Source: Roseibium aggregatum
GTDB lineage: Bacteria > Pseudomonadota > Alphaproteobacteria > Rhizobiales > Stappiaceae
Direction of reading: 5' to 3'
Length of the DNA stretch: 64,000 bases
Assembly (NCBI RefSeq): GCF_017309185.1
Contig: NZ_JAEKJZ010000001.1
Coordinates: 682,001-746,000, forward strand
Numbering within the stretch: the first letter of the stretch is position 1; the number at the start of each line of letters is the position of its first letter. The translations under genes were made by a program, and so were the position numbers. This document shows positions 1-9,465 of this stretch, piece by piece. The notes beneath the pieces were generated by a model that searched no databases, was not told where the DNA came from, and saw only the letters and a program-made list of their open reading frames with translations.

Positions 1-743
1 AAGCCGCCGTAGCCGTCCTCCGAGCTCTTGCGGCCGGTCAGTCCGGCGTGCGCCGACGGCCCGCCCGGCGAGGCGATGGGCGTGACCACAAACCGTGTGG
101 CCGCGCCGGGTTTCAGATCGGCGTCGCGAAAGGCCGGTTCAAGGATCTCCGCCCTGACACGCTCCGTCAGGTCCTTGTGGTTGGCTGCGTCGGGGGTAAA
201 GAGACTGAGTGCGATGCCGGTGATCTCGACCGGCCGGCGGTCGGCGAAGCGCACCGCGACCTGGGCCTGGGCATCCGCCGCGATCCCTGCGAGACGCTCC
301 GCTTTCGCGGCGTCGTCCAGAAGGTCGCACAGCCGGTGCGCCGCGACGATCGGCAGGGGCATGGCGCTCTGCGTGTGGTCGCAGGCATAGCCGAAGGCCG
401 TCGTCATGTGATCGGCGGCGCCGGAGGGACGGGCCGGGAGGTTGGTGAACTCAGGCACCTCGGCCAGATCCAGCATGACGGTCGGCTGTTTGCCGCCCGG
501 GCCACCGCCGTAGCCCTCGTCCGCGAGCACCTTGCGGGCAAGCGCGGCCGGATCGAAGCCGAGCTTTCCCCCATGGCGCAGCGACAGGAAGACGATGCCG
601 CTGGCGATGGCGCATTCGGCGATACAGGCGGAAGGCTCATCCGCGCTCAGGAAGGCGTCGACCATCGCATCGGAGATCTGGTCGGAGAGCTTGTCCGGAT
701 GCGCCGCGGTCACGGCCTGGGAACTCAGAACGAAGTCACGCAT
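1..743 (-). CDS. metK: Divergent methionine adenosyltransferase (S-adenosylmethionine synthetase), 3' part outside window
   Basis: The 247 visible codons align with MetK, which makes S-adenosylmethionine from ATP and methionine in the cytosol. Seen: the HPDK...DQISDA segment at residues 15-26, a FGYA motif, and GLTGRK followed by YGG near residue 235. By recalled alignment to E. coli MetK, the catalytic His14, Asp16 and Glu42 equivalents are kept. Lys165 is Gln (about residue 159), Asp238 is His (about residue 232), and one residue is inserted before FGYA. The ATG overlaps the stop of the upstream ATPase gene by 8 bases (736-743), so the two are probably translationally coupled in one operon. 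Family assignment is confident. Whether it makes SAM is uncertain, because two active-site residues differ. The C-terminal domain lies beyond base 1. Confidence 0.85.
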   Translation of the reverse strand, partial: MRDFVLSSQAVTAAHPDKLSDQISDAMVDAFLSADEPSACIAECAIASGIVFLSLRHGGKLGFDPAALARKVLADEGYGGGPGGKQPTVMLDLAEVPEFTNLPARPSGAADHMTTAFGYACDHTQSAMPLPIVAAHRLCDLLDDAAKAERLAGIAADAQAQVAVRFADRRPVEITGIALSLFTPDAANHKDLTERVRAEILEPAFRDADLKPGAATRFVVTPIASPGGPSAHAGLTGRKSSEDGYGG

Positions 744-3708
744 TTTCCGGCTCCTTTGCGCCAGCTTCCTTGACAATAGCCCCCGGGAACGGCTCGAACT
801 CGACGCTGCGGCGGGCAAGAACGCTGGCGACGGGAACGGCGGCGGCGCCAAGGGCGATGGCGAGGTCGGTGCGTGCCAGCGGCGCGATCCCAAGGAGCCG
901 TCGCAGAAGGGGGGAGAAGAACGGCAGGGCGCCGAGGGCCGAGGACGCCAGCAGGGTCAGGTCGAGGGTCCGGTTTTCCAGAAGCCTGTCGTATCTGAGT
1001 TTGCGCGGGTCGGTGCGCTGGCACACCAGCGTGTAAAGCAGTTGCGCCTGCGACAGGGTCAGGAAGGTCATGCCGCGGGTCTCCGGTCCCGGTCCATAGC
1101 GGGCAAGCCCGGCCATGTGGGAAAAGAAAGCGGCCGCGGCGATGATGCTGCTGTCGGTCGCCATGCGCCGGAAATCGTGCGACGGCACGATGTTTTCGCC
1201 CGCGTCGCGCGGCGGCCGGTCCATGATGTCCGGGTCCGGATCGGCCAGCGCCAGACCGAGGCCCGGCAGCACGTCGGTGACGAGGTTGATCCAGAGCAGT
1301 TCCATCGGCGTTTCCAGCTCGCCGGGGCCATGCAGCGCTTCCAGGATCGAGACCGCGATTTCCGACATGTTGGTGGTCACCAGATATTCCAGCGAGCGGC
1401 GGATGTTGCGGTAGATGCCCCGGCCTTCGGCAATCGCCTCCACGAGCGTGGCCAGATTGTCGTCGCGGATCACCACGTTGGCGACGTCGCGCGCAAGCTC
1501 GGTGCCGCTGTCGCCCATGGCGATGCCGAGGTCGGCGGCGGCAAGCGCCGGCGCGTCGTTGACCCCGTCTCCGGTCATGGCGACGATCCGGCCGGACGCC
1601 TGCAGGGCCTTGACGATGGCAAGCTTCTGGTGGCTCGCCACCCTGGCGAAGACCTGGATTTCGCCCGCGAGCGCCGCGAGAAGCTCCGGCGGCATGTCCG
1701 CGAATTCGGTGCTGTCGATCACCCGCACCGGCCCGCCGCCGGTCAGGTCCACCTCGCGCGCGACCGCGGCGGCGGTGACGGCCTGATCGCCGGTGATCAG
1801 CACGGGCTGGATGCCGGCGCGGCGGATGCGCGAGATCAGATGTTTCGCGCCCGGGCGCACGGGATCGACCATCGCGAGAAAGCCGAGGAAGGTCATGTCC
1901 TCCGGCGGAGTGTCGGCCGTCGCCACCGGACGGCTCGCGAAGGCCAGAACCCGCGCCGGTCGACTGGCGAGCCTGCCGTTGAGTTCAAGGAGCCCGGCCT
2001 TGTCCTCCTCGCTCAGCGGGCGGACATCGCCATTTTCCAGAACATGGCCGCAGCGCGCCAGAACGGCTTCAGGCGAGCCCTTGACGGTGAGTTCCAGTCC
2101 GAAGGCGCCTTCGTGGCAGGTGCCCATCCAGGGCTGCGCGGGCTTGCGCTCGAGGGTTTTGACCCGGGCCCGGTCTCGCCGCAGGGTTTCGACGTCGATC
2201 CCCTGCGTTATCGCGAAGTGCAGCACCGCCTGCTCGGTCTGGGACGACCCTGACGGCGCGCCGTCCTCCAGCCCGGCGTCGTTGTTCAGCGCGGCGACCT
2301 CGGCAAGTTTGGAGAGGCTCGCCCTGTCGCCAGGCGCGACGGGCGTGAGGCCCGCGACCGCCTCCACCACTTCCATGCGGTTCTGGGTCAAGGTGCCGGT
2401 CTTGTCGAGGCAGAGGACCTGCAGCGCGCCCATGCTTTCGACCGCGCTGAGCTGGCGGATCAGGATGCCCCGGCGTTCCATCTTGCGCAGGCCCATGGAG
2501 AGCGTCGAGGTGGCGACCATGGGCAGGCCTTCCGGGACGGCGGCAACGGCAAGGGCAAGCGCGTCCTTCAGGATCATCGCCAGCGGATAGCCGCGCAGCC
2601 ACCCGATCCCGGCAAAGACGCCACAGGCGGCAAGGCTGGCAAGCGCGAGCTGCGAGCCGAGACGGTCGAGTTCCGCTTCCACGGGCGCTTTCGGGCGGCT
2701 CGCGGTATCCGAAAGATACTGAAGTGCTGCGGCTTCCGTACGGGCGCCCGTCGCGACGATCGCCGCAAGCCCCTTGCCCTCGGCGACGATGGTGCCGCCG
2801 TGGAGCATGGTCGTGCGGGAGCCGATGGGGGTGTTGGCGGGCAAGGTTCCGGCGGGAGACTTGGCGACCGGCATGCTCTCGCCGGTCAAGGCGGACTCGT
2901 CCGCGAAGAGCTCCTCGGCGCTCAGGAGACGCGCATCAGCGGGAACTCTCAGTCCGGCGCGCAGCCGGATCACGTCGCCGGGCACGAGCCTGCTCGCCGG
3001 AACGCTGATGTCCTGCCCGCCGCGCAGCACCGGCACGGGATGGTCGGTCTGGTCCGTGAGCGTGTGAATGGTGCGTTCCGCCTGTCCCTCGGTCACGAAA
3101 CCGAGCACGCCGTTGACCCCGACGACCGTCAGCGTCGCGATCGCATCCGCGATACCGCCGGTCAGAAGAGAAACGGCGGCGGAGCCGACAAGCATCATCA
3201 CCGGCAGCCCCTCGAACTGCTTGGCCAGCATCTGGACCTGGGACGGACCGGCCTCGTGGGGCATCAGGTTCGGTCCGTGCGCGCGCAGGCGTCTGGTGGC
3301 TTCGTTCGGAGAAAGACCCTGGTCCGGCGAAACGTCGACCGTCTTGAGTATGTCGTCCGGGGAAAGCGCGTGCCAGTGGATCGTGCCGGCTTTGGACTTG
3401 GTGCGGCCAGGGCGCCTTTTGGGCGTCGCTCGGTTCGCAGCGCCCACCGTGGCGGGCCGGAGTTTGCCCGCCAGGGCGCGGGCGACAAGCAGGCGCGCGT
3501 CCCGGCCGGAAAGGAACGGGTCGGTCTTCAGGATGACGCTGCCGGTGACGCTGCGCGCCTCCGCATGGCGGATGCCCGGCTGGCCGGACAAGGCGGCTGC
3601 GAGCGCTGCGGCCCTGTTCGGCCAGTTGCGGATCTCCGGGACGCTGAGACGCAGGCGTCCGGGAACATTGGCGTGGCGGATTTCCGGAAGATCGAGCGGG
3701 GCGGTCAT
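736..3708 (-). CDS. P-type ATPase, P2A (Ca2+-like) cation pump with degenerate N-terminal HMA-like domain
   Basis: A 990-residue integral membrane pump. The first ~90 residues resemble a heavy-metal-associated fold but lack a CxxC. They are followed by a cation-ATPase N domain, the TGES loop, the DKTGTLT phosphorylation site (Asp435) and a TGDGVNDAP hinge. Membrane segments carry PEGLP in TM4, an N-x-x-E in TM5 and NLVTD in TM6, the positions that supply Ca2+ ligands in P2A pumps of the SERCA type. Substrate is therefore inferred as Ca2+ or a similar divalent ion, not shown. The ATG overlaps the stop of the preceding ATPase gene by 4 bases (ATGA), and its own end overlaps the MetK-like gene. 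The lack of a metal-binding cysteine pair argues against a Cu/Zn P1B role. Confidence 0.9.
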   Translation of the reverse strand: MTAPLDLPEIRHANVPGRLRLSVPEIRNWPNRAAALAAALSGQPGIRHAEARSVTGSVILKTDPFLSGRDARLLVARALAGKLRPATVGAANRATPKRRPGRTKSKAGTIHWHALSPDDILKTVDVSPDQGLSPNEATRRLRAHGPNLMPHEAGPSQVQMLAKQFEGLPVMMLVGSAAVSLLTGGIADAIATLTVVGVNGVLGFVTEGQAERTIHTLTDQTDHPVPVLRGGQDISVPASRLVPGDVIRLRAGLRVPADARLLSAEELFADESALTGESMPVAKSPAGTLPANTPIGSRTTMLHGGTIVAEGKGLAAIVATGARTEAAALQYLSDTASRPKAPVEAELDRLGSQLALASLAACGVFAGIGWLRGYPLAMILKDALALAVAAVPEGLPMVATSTLSMGLRKMERRGILIRQLSAVESMGALQVLCLDKTGTLTQNRMEVVEAVAGLTPVAPGDRASLSKLAEVAALNNDAGLEDGAPSGSSQTEQAVLHFAITQGIDVETLRRDRARVKTLERKPAQPWMGTCHEGAFGLELTVKGSPEAVLARCGHVLENGDVRPLSEEDKAGLLELNGRLASRPARVLAFASRPVATADTPPEDMTFLGFLAMVDPVRPGAKHLISRIRRAGIQPVLITGDQAVTAAAVAREVDLTGGGPVRVIDSTEFADMPPELLAALAGEIQVFARVASHQKLAIVKALQASGRIVAMTGDGVNDAPALAAADLGIAMGDSGTELARDVANVVIRDDNLATLVEAIAEGRGIYRNIRRSLEYLVTTNMSEIAVSILEALHGPGELETPMELLWINLVTDVLPGLGLALADPDPDIMDRPPRDAGENIVPSHDFRRMATDSSIIAAAAFFSHMAGLARYGPGPETRGMTFLTLSQAQLLYTLVCQRTDPRKLRYDRLLENRTLDLTLLASSALGALPFFSPLLRRLLGIAPLARTDLAIALGAAAVPVASVLARRSVEFEPFPGAIVKEAGAKEPENA

Positions 3709-6485
3709 GAGCGCGCCTCACCGCGGTCCGGCTCCGGCCCGGAGGCAGGGGTGGAGGTGGCGGCAGCACTTTTGCCCCTTGTCGGAACACGACGCGCTGC
3801 CGGGGAGAGTTTCAGGACGATCTGGCCCAGAACCAGCGGCACCAGGCTCATCGCACCGGCCAGCGCCAACCCGTTCACGCCGGGCCAGGGCAGACCCAGC
3901 AGCGCGGCGAGCTCCGGCTGCCGGAGCGCCAACGCAAGCAGAAAGAGACACAGGGCAAGCGCGGCCCAGACCCAGCCGTTTCGGAAAATGTCGCTGGCGA
4001 GGAGGCTTTTGGAAGGGGCTCTCACGTTGAAGACATTCCACAATTGCGCCAGGGCCAGGGTCAGGAAGGCGACGGTCACCGAGGCCTCCGTACCCAGATC
4101 GTAATGAAACAGGGCGAGGCTGAAGGCGGCAAGCGTCGACAGCGTGATCGCGCCGCCCAGGAGACCGATCAGGCTCCAGCGCCAGGTATCGATGATGGGT
4201 TCGTCCGGATCGCGCGGCGGCTGGCGCATGACCTCGTCGTCGCCGCGCCCGAGCCCCAGGGCGAAGGCCGGAAAGACATCGGTCACCAGATTGAGGAACA
4301 GGATCTGAAGCGGCAGCAGCGGAACGGGCAGGCCGATGCCGACCGCGACGCCGACGATGAGAACCTCGCTCACGTTGCACGACAGCAGATAGACCACGAA
4401 CTTGCGGATGTTGTCGAAGATGATCCGGCCCTGCTTCATGGCGGCGATGATGGTCGCGAAGTCGTCGTCCTTCAAAACGACGTCCGACGCTTCGCGCGCG
4501 ACCTGGGTGCCGCGCTGTCCCATGGCGATGCCGATGTCGGCCTTCTTCAGCGCCGGCGCGTCGTTGACGCCGTCCCCGGTCATGGCGACCACATGACCGT
4601 CGTCCTGAAAGAGGGAAACAAGCTTCAGTTTGGTTTCCGGCGCCACCCGCGCGAAGATATCCGTTGCGAGCATTTTCGCGCGCTGCTCGGGGCTGAGGCT
4701 GTCGGGATCGAAACCGGCGATTTCCCGACCGGCGATCACCTTCAGGGCCCCGGATCCGAACCCGGCGTCTTCGGCGATCTTCTCCGCCGTGTTGGCATGA
4801 TCGCCCGTCATCATCACCACGCGCACGCCCGCATTCTGACTGGCCTCGATCGCCGCCGGCACATCCTCGCGCAACGGGTCCAGAAAGCAGACCAGCGCGA
4901 CCAGGGTCAGGCCTTCGTAAGGATCTTCCGTGTCCGTCTGCGCGCTCTTGTAGGCAAGCGCCAGAAGACGAAGGCCGGACCCGGCGGCGCTTTCGCTGCG
5001 GGCCTGCAGGGCCGCGCGGTCCTCGTCCGTCATCTCCCGGGCGCCGTCCCGGCCAAGCAGCTTTTGGGATGTCTCGAGCACCGCCTCCGGCGCGCCTTTC
5101 ACCGCATAGAGACAGTGCCCGTCGTCCCTGTGTACCGTCGCCATCATCTTGCGGTCCGGATCGAAGGCGTGCTGACGGAGCGGGGTCAGCTTGTCCAGAA
5201 GGTCCGCCTTGGACAGGCCGGCCTTGGCCGCCACCGAGAGAAGGGCGATTTCCATCGGCTCTCCGGTTTTTTCGCCGTCGCCGCCGTCGCCGATCTCCGC
5301 GGAATTGCAAAGGACGCCTGTCTTCAGTGCCCGGGCAAGACTGTCCGTTCCCTCGGGGACCAGCGCTTCGCCGTTGGCCTCGAAACGGATCTCGTCGCCG
5401 TCGTAGAGAACCTCGACATCCTTCTCCGGCAGAAGGTAGCCGACGACCGTCATGCGGTTTTCCGTCAGGGTGCCGGTCTTGTCGGTCAGGATCAGGGTGG
5501 TCGCGCCGAGGGTTTCCACAGCGGAAAGCTGGGTCACCAGCGCGTTGCGCGCCGCCATCCGCCACATGCCGCGCGCCAGGCAGAGCGTCGCCACGACCGG
5601 GAGGCCCTCCGGAATGGCCGCGACCGCGAGCGCCACGCCGGTCTTCAGCATGACCGGGATCGAATGCCCCCACAAGATGCCGGTGACGCTGGTCAGAACC
5701 GCCAGCGCGGCGGTCAGCCAGACCAGCTTGTGTCCCAGCCTGTCCAGCCGCTTTTCCAGAGGCGAGGCCTCGGAATCCGCCGCCTGCGTCAAGGCGCTGA
5801 TATGCCCGAGTTCCGTCGCCATTCCCGTGGCAACGACGATGCCTTCGCCCAGGCCCTGCGTGACTGCCGTGCCGCTGAACGCCATATTGGCGCGCTCGGC
5901 GAGCGGGCGATCCGCGGCGAGTGCGTCGGACTGTTTCGTCACCGGCGCAGACTCCCCCGTCAGAAGGGACTCGTCGCACCAGAGGTTGGAGGCCGTGACC
6001 AGACGCAGGTCCGCGCAAACGATGTCCCCGGCTTCCAGGACGACGATGTCCCCGGGAACGAGCTGGTGGGCGTCGACCTCGCGCACGCGGCTGTCCCGGC
6101 GGACCCGGACCCGCACCTCGGTGATCCGCAAAAGCGCTTCCATCGAGCGGGCGGCACGCAGTTCGGTGAAGAACCCGATTGCGCCGTTGAGCAGAAGGAC
6201 CGCCGTGATGGCAATGGCGTCCGCGATGTCTCCAAGGGCCAGCGACAGGACAACGGCGCCCCCCAGGAGCCAGACGATGAGGCTGGCGAACTGGTGTCCC
6301 AGGATGGCCAGCGCGCTTCTCGGCTTTTGCTGGCGGAGACGGTTGGGACCGTGGACCTTGCGCCGCCGGGAGACCTCGCCGGCGGAAAGACCGGAAGAGG
6401 GTGCGACCGCCAGCGCTTCGGCGACCTCGCCGGCTTCAGACGCGAAGGGTTTCTCCGGGCTTGGGATCGGGGCCAGGGATTTCAA
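3705..6485 (-). CDS. P-type ATPase, P2A (Ca2+-like) cation pump
   Basis: A second full-length P2-type ATPase of about 926 residues. It has the N-terminal cation-ATPase domain, TGES loop, DKTGTLT (Asp335 from the chosen start), TGDGVNDAP, PEGLP in TM4, N-x-x-E in TM5 and NLVTD in TM6. It lacks the HMA-like head of its neighbour, so the pair are paralogues rather than a duplication of identical genes. I chose the TTG at 6485 because GGAGG lies 11 bases upstream and similarity to other pumps begins just after it. The frame stays open to an ATG at 6650, but that extension is Arg/His-rich and unlike the family. It is the first gene of the ATPase-ATPase-MetK-like run and is coupled to the next gene by ATGA. 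Confidence 0.88.
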   Translation of the reverse strand: MKSLAPIPSPEKPFASEAGEVAEALAVAPSSGLSAGEVSRRRKVHGPNRLRQQKPRSALAILGHQFASLIVWLLGGAVVLSLALGDIADAIAITAVLLLNGAIGFFTELRAARSMEALLRITEVRVRVRRDSRVREVDAHQLVPGDIVVLEAGDIVCADLRLVTASNLWCDESLLTGESAPVTKQSDALAADRPLAERANMAFSGTAVTQGLGEGIVVATGMATELGHISALTQAADSEASPLEKRLDRLGHKLVWLTAALAVLTSVTGILWGHSIPVMLKTGVALAVAAIPEGLPVVATLCLARGMWRMAARNALVTQLSAVETLGATTLILTDKTGTLTENRMTVVGYLLPEKDVEVLYDGDEIRFEANGEALVPEGTDSLARALKTGVLCNSAEIGDGGDGEKTGEPMEIALLSVAAKAGLSKADLLDKLTPLRQHAFDPDRKMMATVHRDDGHCLYAVKGAPEAVLETSQKLLGRDGAREMTDEDRAALQARSESAAGSGLRLLALAYKSAQTDTEDPYEGLTLVALVCFLDPLREDVPAAIEASQNAGVRVVMMTGDHANTAEKIAEDAGFGSGALKVIAGREIAGFDPDSLSPEQRAKMLATDIFARVAPETKLKLVSLFQDDGHVVAMTGDGVNDAPALKKADIGIAMGQRGTQVAREASDVVLKDDDFATIIAAMKQGRIIFDNIRKFVVYLLSCNVSEVLIVGVAVGIGLPVPLLPLQILFLNLVTDVFPAFALGLGRGDDEVMRQPPRDPDEPIIDTWRWSLIGLLGGAITLSTLAAFSLALFHYDLGTEASVTVAFLTLALAQLWNVFNVRAPSKSLLASDIFRNGWVWAALALCLFLLALALRQPELAALLGLPWPGVNGLALAGAMSLVPLVLGQIVLKLSPAARRVPTRGKSAAATSTPASGPEPDRGEARS

Positions 6486-6816
6486 ACGTTCCGCTCCCTC
6501 CAGAGTTGGTGTGAGCGCGGCTATTTTCGACCTTTTGAAACCGCTTCGCCTAGTCGTATCACTTCGTATGCCGGTCGCAATCGGCGACCGTCGGTGTTGA
6601 CCCCGGCCATGAGCGTGTGAGCGGTAAATGTGGCTCCGGAAACGTGACACACCTCTCGCAGGTCACCCCGGACACAGCGAAGCGGTGATCAGGTGTCCAC
6701 TCGTTTCCAGAGCGATATCTGCAGGTTTCAGAGCCTTTGCCGCTTTGATTGGCGAGTGGCCCCCGGTTCCGCGCTGGCGCTTGACCGGGATGACACTGAA
6801 ACTCGTGGCAGACACC
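6486..6816. other. Gene-free leader between phaC and the ATPase operon
   Basis: This 331-base stretch has no convincing gene. It contains a short perfect hairpin at 6573-6590 (CGGTCGC arms) in what would be the 5' leader of the leftward ATPase transcript. I saw no clear FNR-type box here and no T-rich terminator after phaC, so read-through from phaC into the ATPase genes is possible but unproven. Confidence 0.4.
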
Positions 6817-8631
6817 TCACGTTTGCATCACATAGGTCCCCGGCGCGTCGCACAGGGGCGGATAGCCCAGCTCCGTGTTTCCGATTTCGCGGGCCGCCAC
6901 CGTTCCGCTGGAGTGCTTCTGCATCCACTTCACCCATTGCGGCCACCAGGAACCTTCGTGCCTGGGGGCGTGTTCCGTCCACTCGCTCGAACTGGGGTGC
7001 GGACCGCCGAGCTTGTAAGTCAGCGTCTTGAAGGAGCGGTGCGGATGGCCTGGCTCGGAGACAATGCCCGCGTTGTGGCCGCCCGAGGTCAGGACGAAAT
7101 CCACATCCGTGTCGAACAGATGGACCAGCTTGAATACCGACTTCCACGGAGCGACGTGGTCGGTCTCGGTGCCCACGGCGAAAACGGGCACGGAAATGTC
7201 CTCGAGATGCACGTTCCGTCCGTCGACCTTGAACCGGCCGCGCGACAATTCGTTGTTGAGATATAGCTGGCGCAGATACTCGGAGTGCATGCGGTAGGGC
7301 ATGCGGGTGGCGTCGGAGTTCCAGGCCATGAGGTCGTTGGGCGCGCGCCGCAGACCCAGCAGATATTCGCGCACCATGCGCGACCAGACGAGATCCTGCG
7401 AGCGCAGCATCTGGAAGGCGCCGGCCATTTGCCTCTGGTCCAGGTAGCCGTTCTTCCACATGGTGTCTTCGATGAAGGAGAGCTGGCTCTCGTCGATGAA
7501 CAGGCCGAGTTCGCCGGCTTCGTTGAAATCGACCTGCGCGGCGAGCATGGTCTGGGTCCTGATCCGCTTGTCGCCGTCCCGCGCCATCGCGGCGGAGGCC
7601 ATGGCGAGCAGGGTACCGCCGAGACAATAGCCGGCAACATGCGCACTGTCCGCCCCGCTGATCGTCTCGACGGCGTCAAGCGCGTCCATGACGCCGAGTT
7701 TCAGGTAGTCCTCGAGCCCGACATCCCGATGGCTCTCGTTCGGATTGACCCAGGAAATGCAGAAAACGGTGAAGCCCTGGCTGACCAGATAGCGCACCAG
7801 CGAGTTTTTCGGCGACAGGTCCAGGATGTAATATTTCATGATCCAGGCCGGAACGATCAGGATCGGCTCCGCCTGAACCACATCCGTCGTGGGCTCATAC
7901 TGGATCAACTCGATAAGATCGTTGCGGTAGACCACCTTGCCCGGCGTCACGGCGACGTTGTCCCCAGGCGTAAAGCCGTTGCCGTTGTCGCGGACCAGAT
8001 GGGCTTCCTTCAGGATGTCGTTCGTCAGATAGCTGAAGCCGCGCAGCAGGTTCGCGCCGCCTTCCTCGGCCGTGGCCTCCAGCACTTCCGGGTTGGCAAA
8101 GGCGAAATTTCCGGGCGAGATCATGTCCAGCATCTGGCGGGTGTAGAATTCCACCAGCCGTTCGTGCTGCCGGGTCACGCCGGCGACGCCGGTCGTCGCG
8201 GACTGCCACCAGTGTTCGGCAAGCAGGAAGGACTGGGCAAAAAGGTTGAACGGAGGTTTTTTCCAGGCGTCGGCGCTGAAGCGGCGGTCCTGGGGCAGAG
8301 GATCCACGCAATGCTGTTCCTCGCCGCCCTTCAGCATGCAGCCCGCGGCGAATGTGGCGAGCCGGACCTGATTGCGGAAGAAGTCCTTGAGGATTTCCTG
8401 CTGTTTGCCCGGAGAAATCGCCAGATGCATGGCCCAGTCCTGCCACGCCTGAAGAAGGCTGATCGGGGATATCCCCAACGACATGGAGGCCAGGGCCGCA
8501 TGGTGCAGCCTGTCCTCGATCTTGTAGATGTCGTCCCTGGGGCGTCCGGTTTTCGCCGGGATCGGCGCAGGATCCTGCCTTGCGGGCGGGACCGTTACGG
8601 GAGCGGGTTGCGTCTGCACGTTCTGAACCAC
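6817..8631 (-). CDS. phaC: Class I polyhydroxyalkanoate synthase
   Basis: A 604-residue polymerase that joins (R)-3-hydroxyacyl-CoA units into polyhydroxyalkanoate on cytoplasmic granules. The lipase-like box GYCLGG holds the nucleophile Cys336. The remaining triad members are Asp491 (TDHVAP) and His519 (GGHNAG), and the N-terminal PhaC domain precedes the alpha/beta-hydrolase fold. Length matches class I enzymes, which work without PhaE or PhaR. The start is GTG at 8631, with AAGGA seven bases upstream; an ATG two bases earlier is in another frame. The gene lies 38 bases downstream of the phasin gene on the same strand. No phaA, phaB or depolymerase is in the window, and the linkage to cation pumps differs from the usual phaC-phaAB layout. 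Confidence 0.96.
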   Translation of the reverse strand: MVQNVQTQPAPVTVPPARQDPAPIPAKTGRPRDDIYKIEDRLHHAALASMSLGISPISLLQAWQDWAMHLAISPGKQQEILKDFFRNQVRLATFAAGCMLKGGEEQHCVDPLPQDRRFSADAWKKPPFNLFAQSFLLAEHWWQSATTGVAGVTRQHERLVEFYTRQMLDMISPGNFAFANPEVLEATAEEGGANLLRGFSYLTNDILKEAHLVRDNGNGFTPGDNVAVTPGKVVYRNDLIELIQYEPTTDVVQAEPILIVPAWIMKYYILDLSPKNSLVRYLVSQGFTVFCISWVNPNESHRDVGLEDYLKLGVMDALDAVETISGADSAHVAGYCLGGTLLAMASAAMARDGDKRIRTQTMLAAQVDFNEAGELGLFIDESQLSFIEDTMWKNGYLDQRQMAGAFQMLRSQDLVWSRMVREYLLGLRRAPNDLMAWNSDATRMPYRMHSEYLRQLYLNNELSRGRFKVDGRNVHLEDISVPVFAVGTETDHVAPWKSVFKLVHLFDTDVDFVLTSGGHNAGIVSEPGHPHRSFKTLTYKLGGPHPSSSEWTEHAPRHEGSWWPQWVKWMQKHSSGTVAAREIGNTELGYPPLCDAPGTYVMQT

Positions 8632-8669
8632 ATTCGTTTCCTTGTAGCGCCCTTCACTTCACATCGGCT

Positions 8670-9065
8670 TCAAATGCCGGCGGTTGCCGCCGACTTGAGC
8701 TCTGCGACGAGGTCCTCGGTCTTCTTTTTCACCTGATTGGCCGTATCCACGGTCATGCGCGAACCGAACGTGGCTGCTTTCGCGGCTTCGCGGGAATAGT
8801 CGTCGATGGCTTCCAGCATGTAGTCCGAGATGCCGGACAAGGTCTCGCTGGGTCTTTGCGGTTTCGACAGGGCCTCGACAAAGGCGACATCCTTGACCAG
8901 CCGGAATTTCAGGAAATTCACCATCTCTATCTGCCATTCCAGCACTGTTTTCGCGCATCGGGTCTGGATATCGGCCGCGTGGACGAAAGGGTTGCCATCC
9001 TGGTAGGGAAAGGGGGCCCAGACCTCGGTGGGTTTCTTGCCTTGACTGGAAGTTTTAAGCGCCAT
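8670..9065 (-). CDS. Phasin family protein (PHA granule-associated)
   Basis: A 131-residue, mostly helical, Lys/Ala/Glu-rich protein of the phasin type. It carries the amphipathic stretch around VEALSKPQRPSETLSG and a coiled tail that coat polymer granules and limit their size. The start is ATG 9065 because a perfect GGAGG stands eight bases upstream. The frame is open 63 codons further, but that part is Arg-rich and unlike phasins. It is the first gene of the leftward PHA block, immediately before phaC. Similarity to phasins is by composition and context as well as motif, so the family call is good but not certain. Confidence 0.85.
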   Translation of the reverse strand: MALKTSSQGKKPTEVWAPFPYQDGNPFVHAADIQTRCAKTVLEWQIEMVNFLKFRLVKDVAFVEALSKPQRPSETLSGISDYMLEAIDDYSREAAKAATFGSRMTVDTANQVKKKTEDLVAELKSAATAGI

Positions 9066-9269
9066 CGGGCCGGCCTCCGTTCTCTTCAAGCGTTTCCGAA
9101 AACTTTCATGGATACGTATCTTGGAATTTTGACAGGAATGCATCATGACCTGAAGGCGAACCGCACGGTCAAGACAATTTCTTTTGCCGCCGTTTCCCCG
9201 GCCTCGCCGGATTGAGCGGCATCCGCCGGTGGACAGTGTGGCAGAATAAGGCATGGCCCGTCAGAAGCG

Positions 9270-9283
9270 TTGATCATTGTCAA
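9270..9283. promoter_or_regulatory. FNR/FixK/DNR-type palindrome in the phasin-MBL divergent region
   Basis: The 14-mer TTGATCATTGTCAA fits the CRP/FNR-superfamily consensus TTGAT-N4-(A/G)TCAA. It lies in the 400-base gap (9066-9465) between the leftward phasin/phaC genes and the rightward beta-CASP gene, about 205 and 182 bases from the two start codons. It could serve either direction. The rest of the gap holds no gene I can support. Binding is inferred from sequence only. Confidence 0.55.
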
Positions 9284-9465
9284 TTTTAACCGGGCTGGAA
9301 GTGGGCAGGATCGGTTCCGGGAGCGACGGCGGACTGCGTTTTTTCTTCAGTTCGGGAAAACGCGTTAAAACCGGGAAGGAAGACCGCCTTGCGGAGGAAG
9401 CGAATACCGAATGGAAGAAAGCCGGCCTCTATTCCCGAGGCAGAACGGCGAATGGAAGGGTGTGC

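Noticed and set aside
532..2253. Long plus-strand open frame over the ATPase gene
   Set aside because: It is antisense to a clear P-type ATPase, is Arg/Asp-rich without any motif, and is the expected shadow of G+C-rich coding DNA. The same holds for the long antisense frames over phaC, podJ and the helicase.
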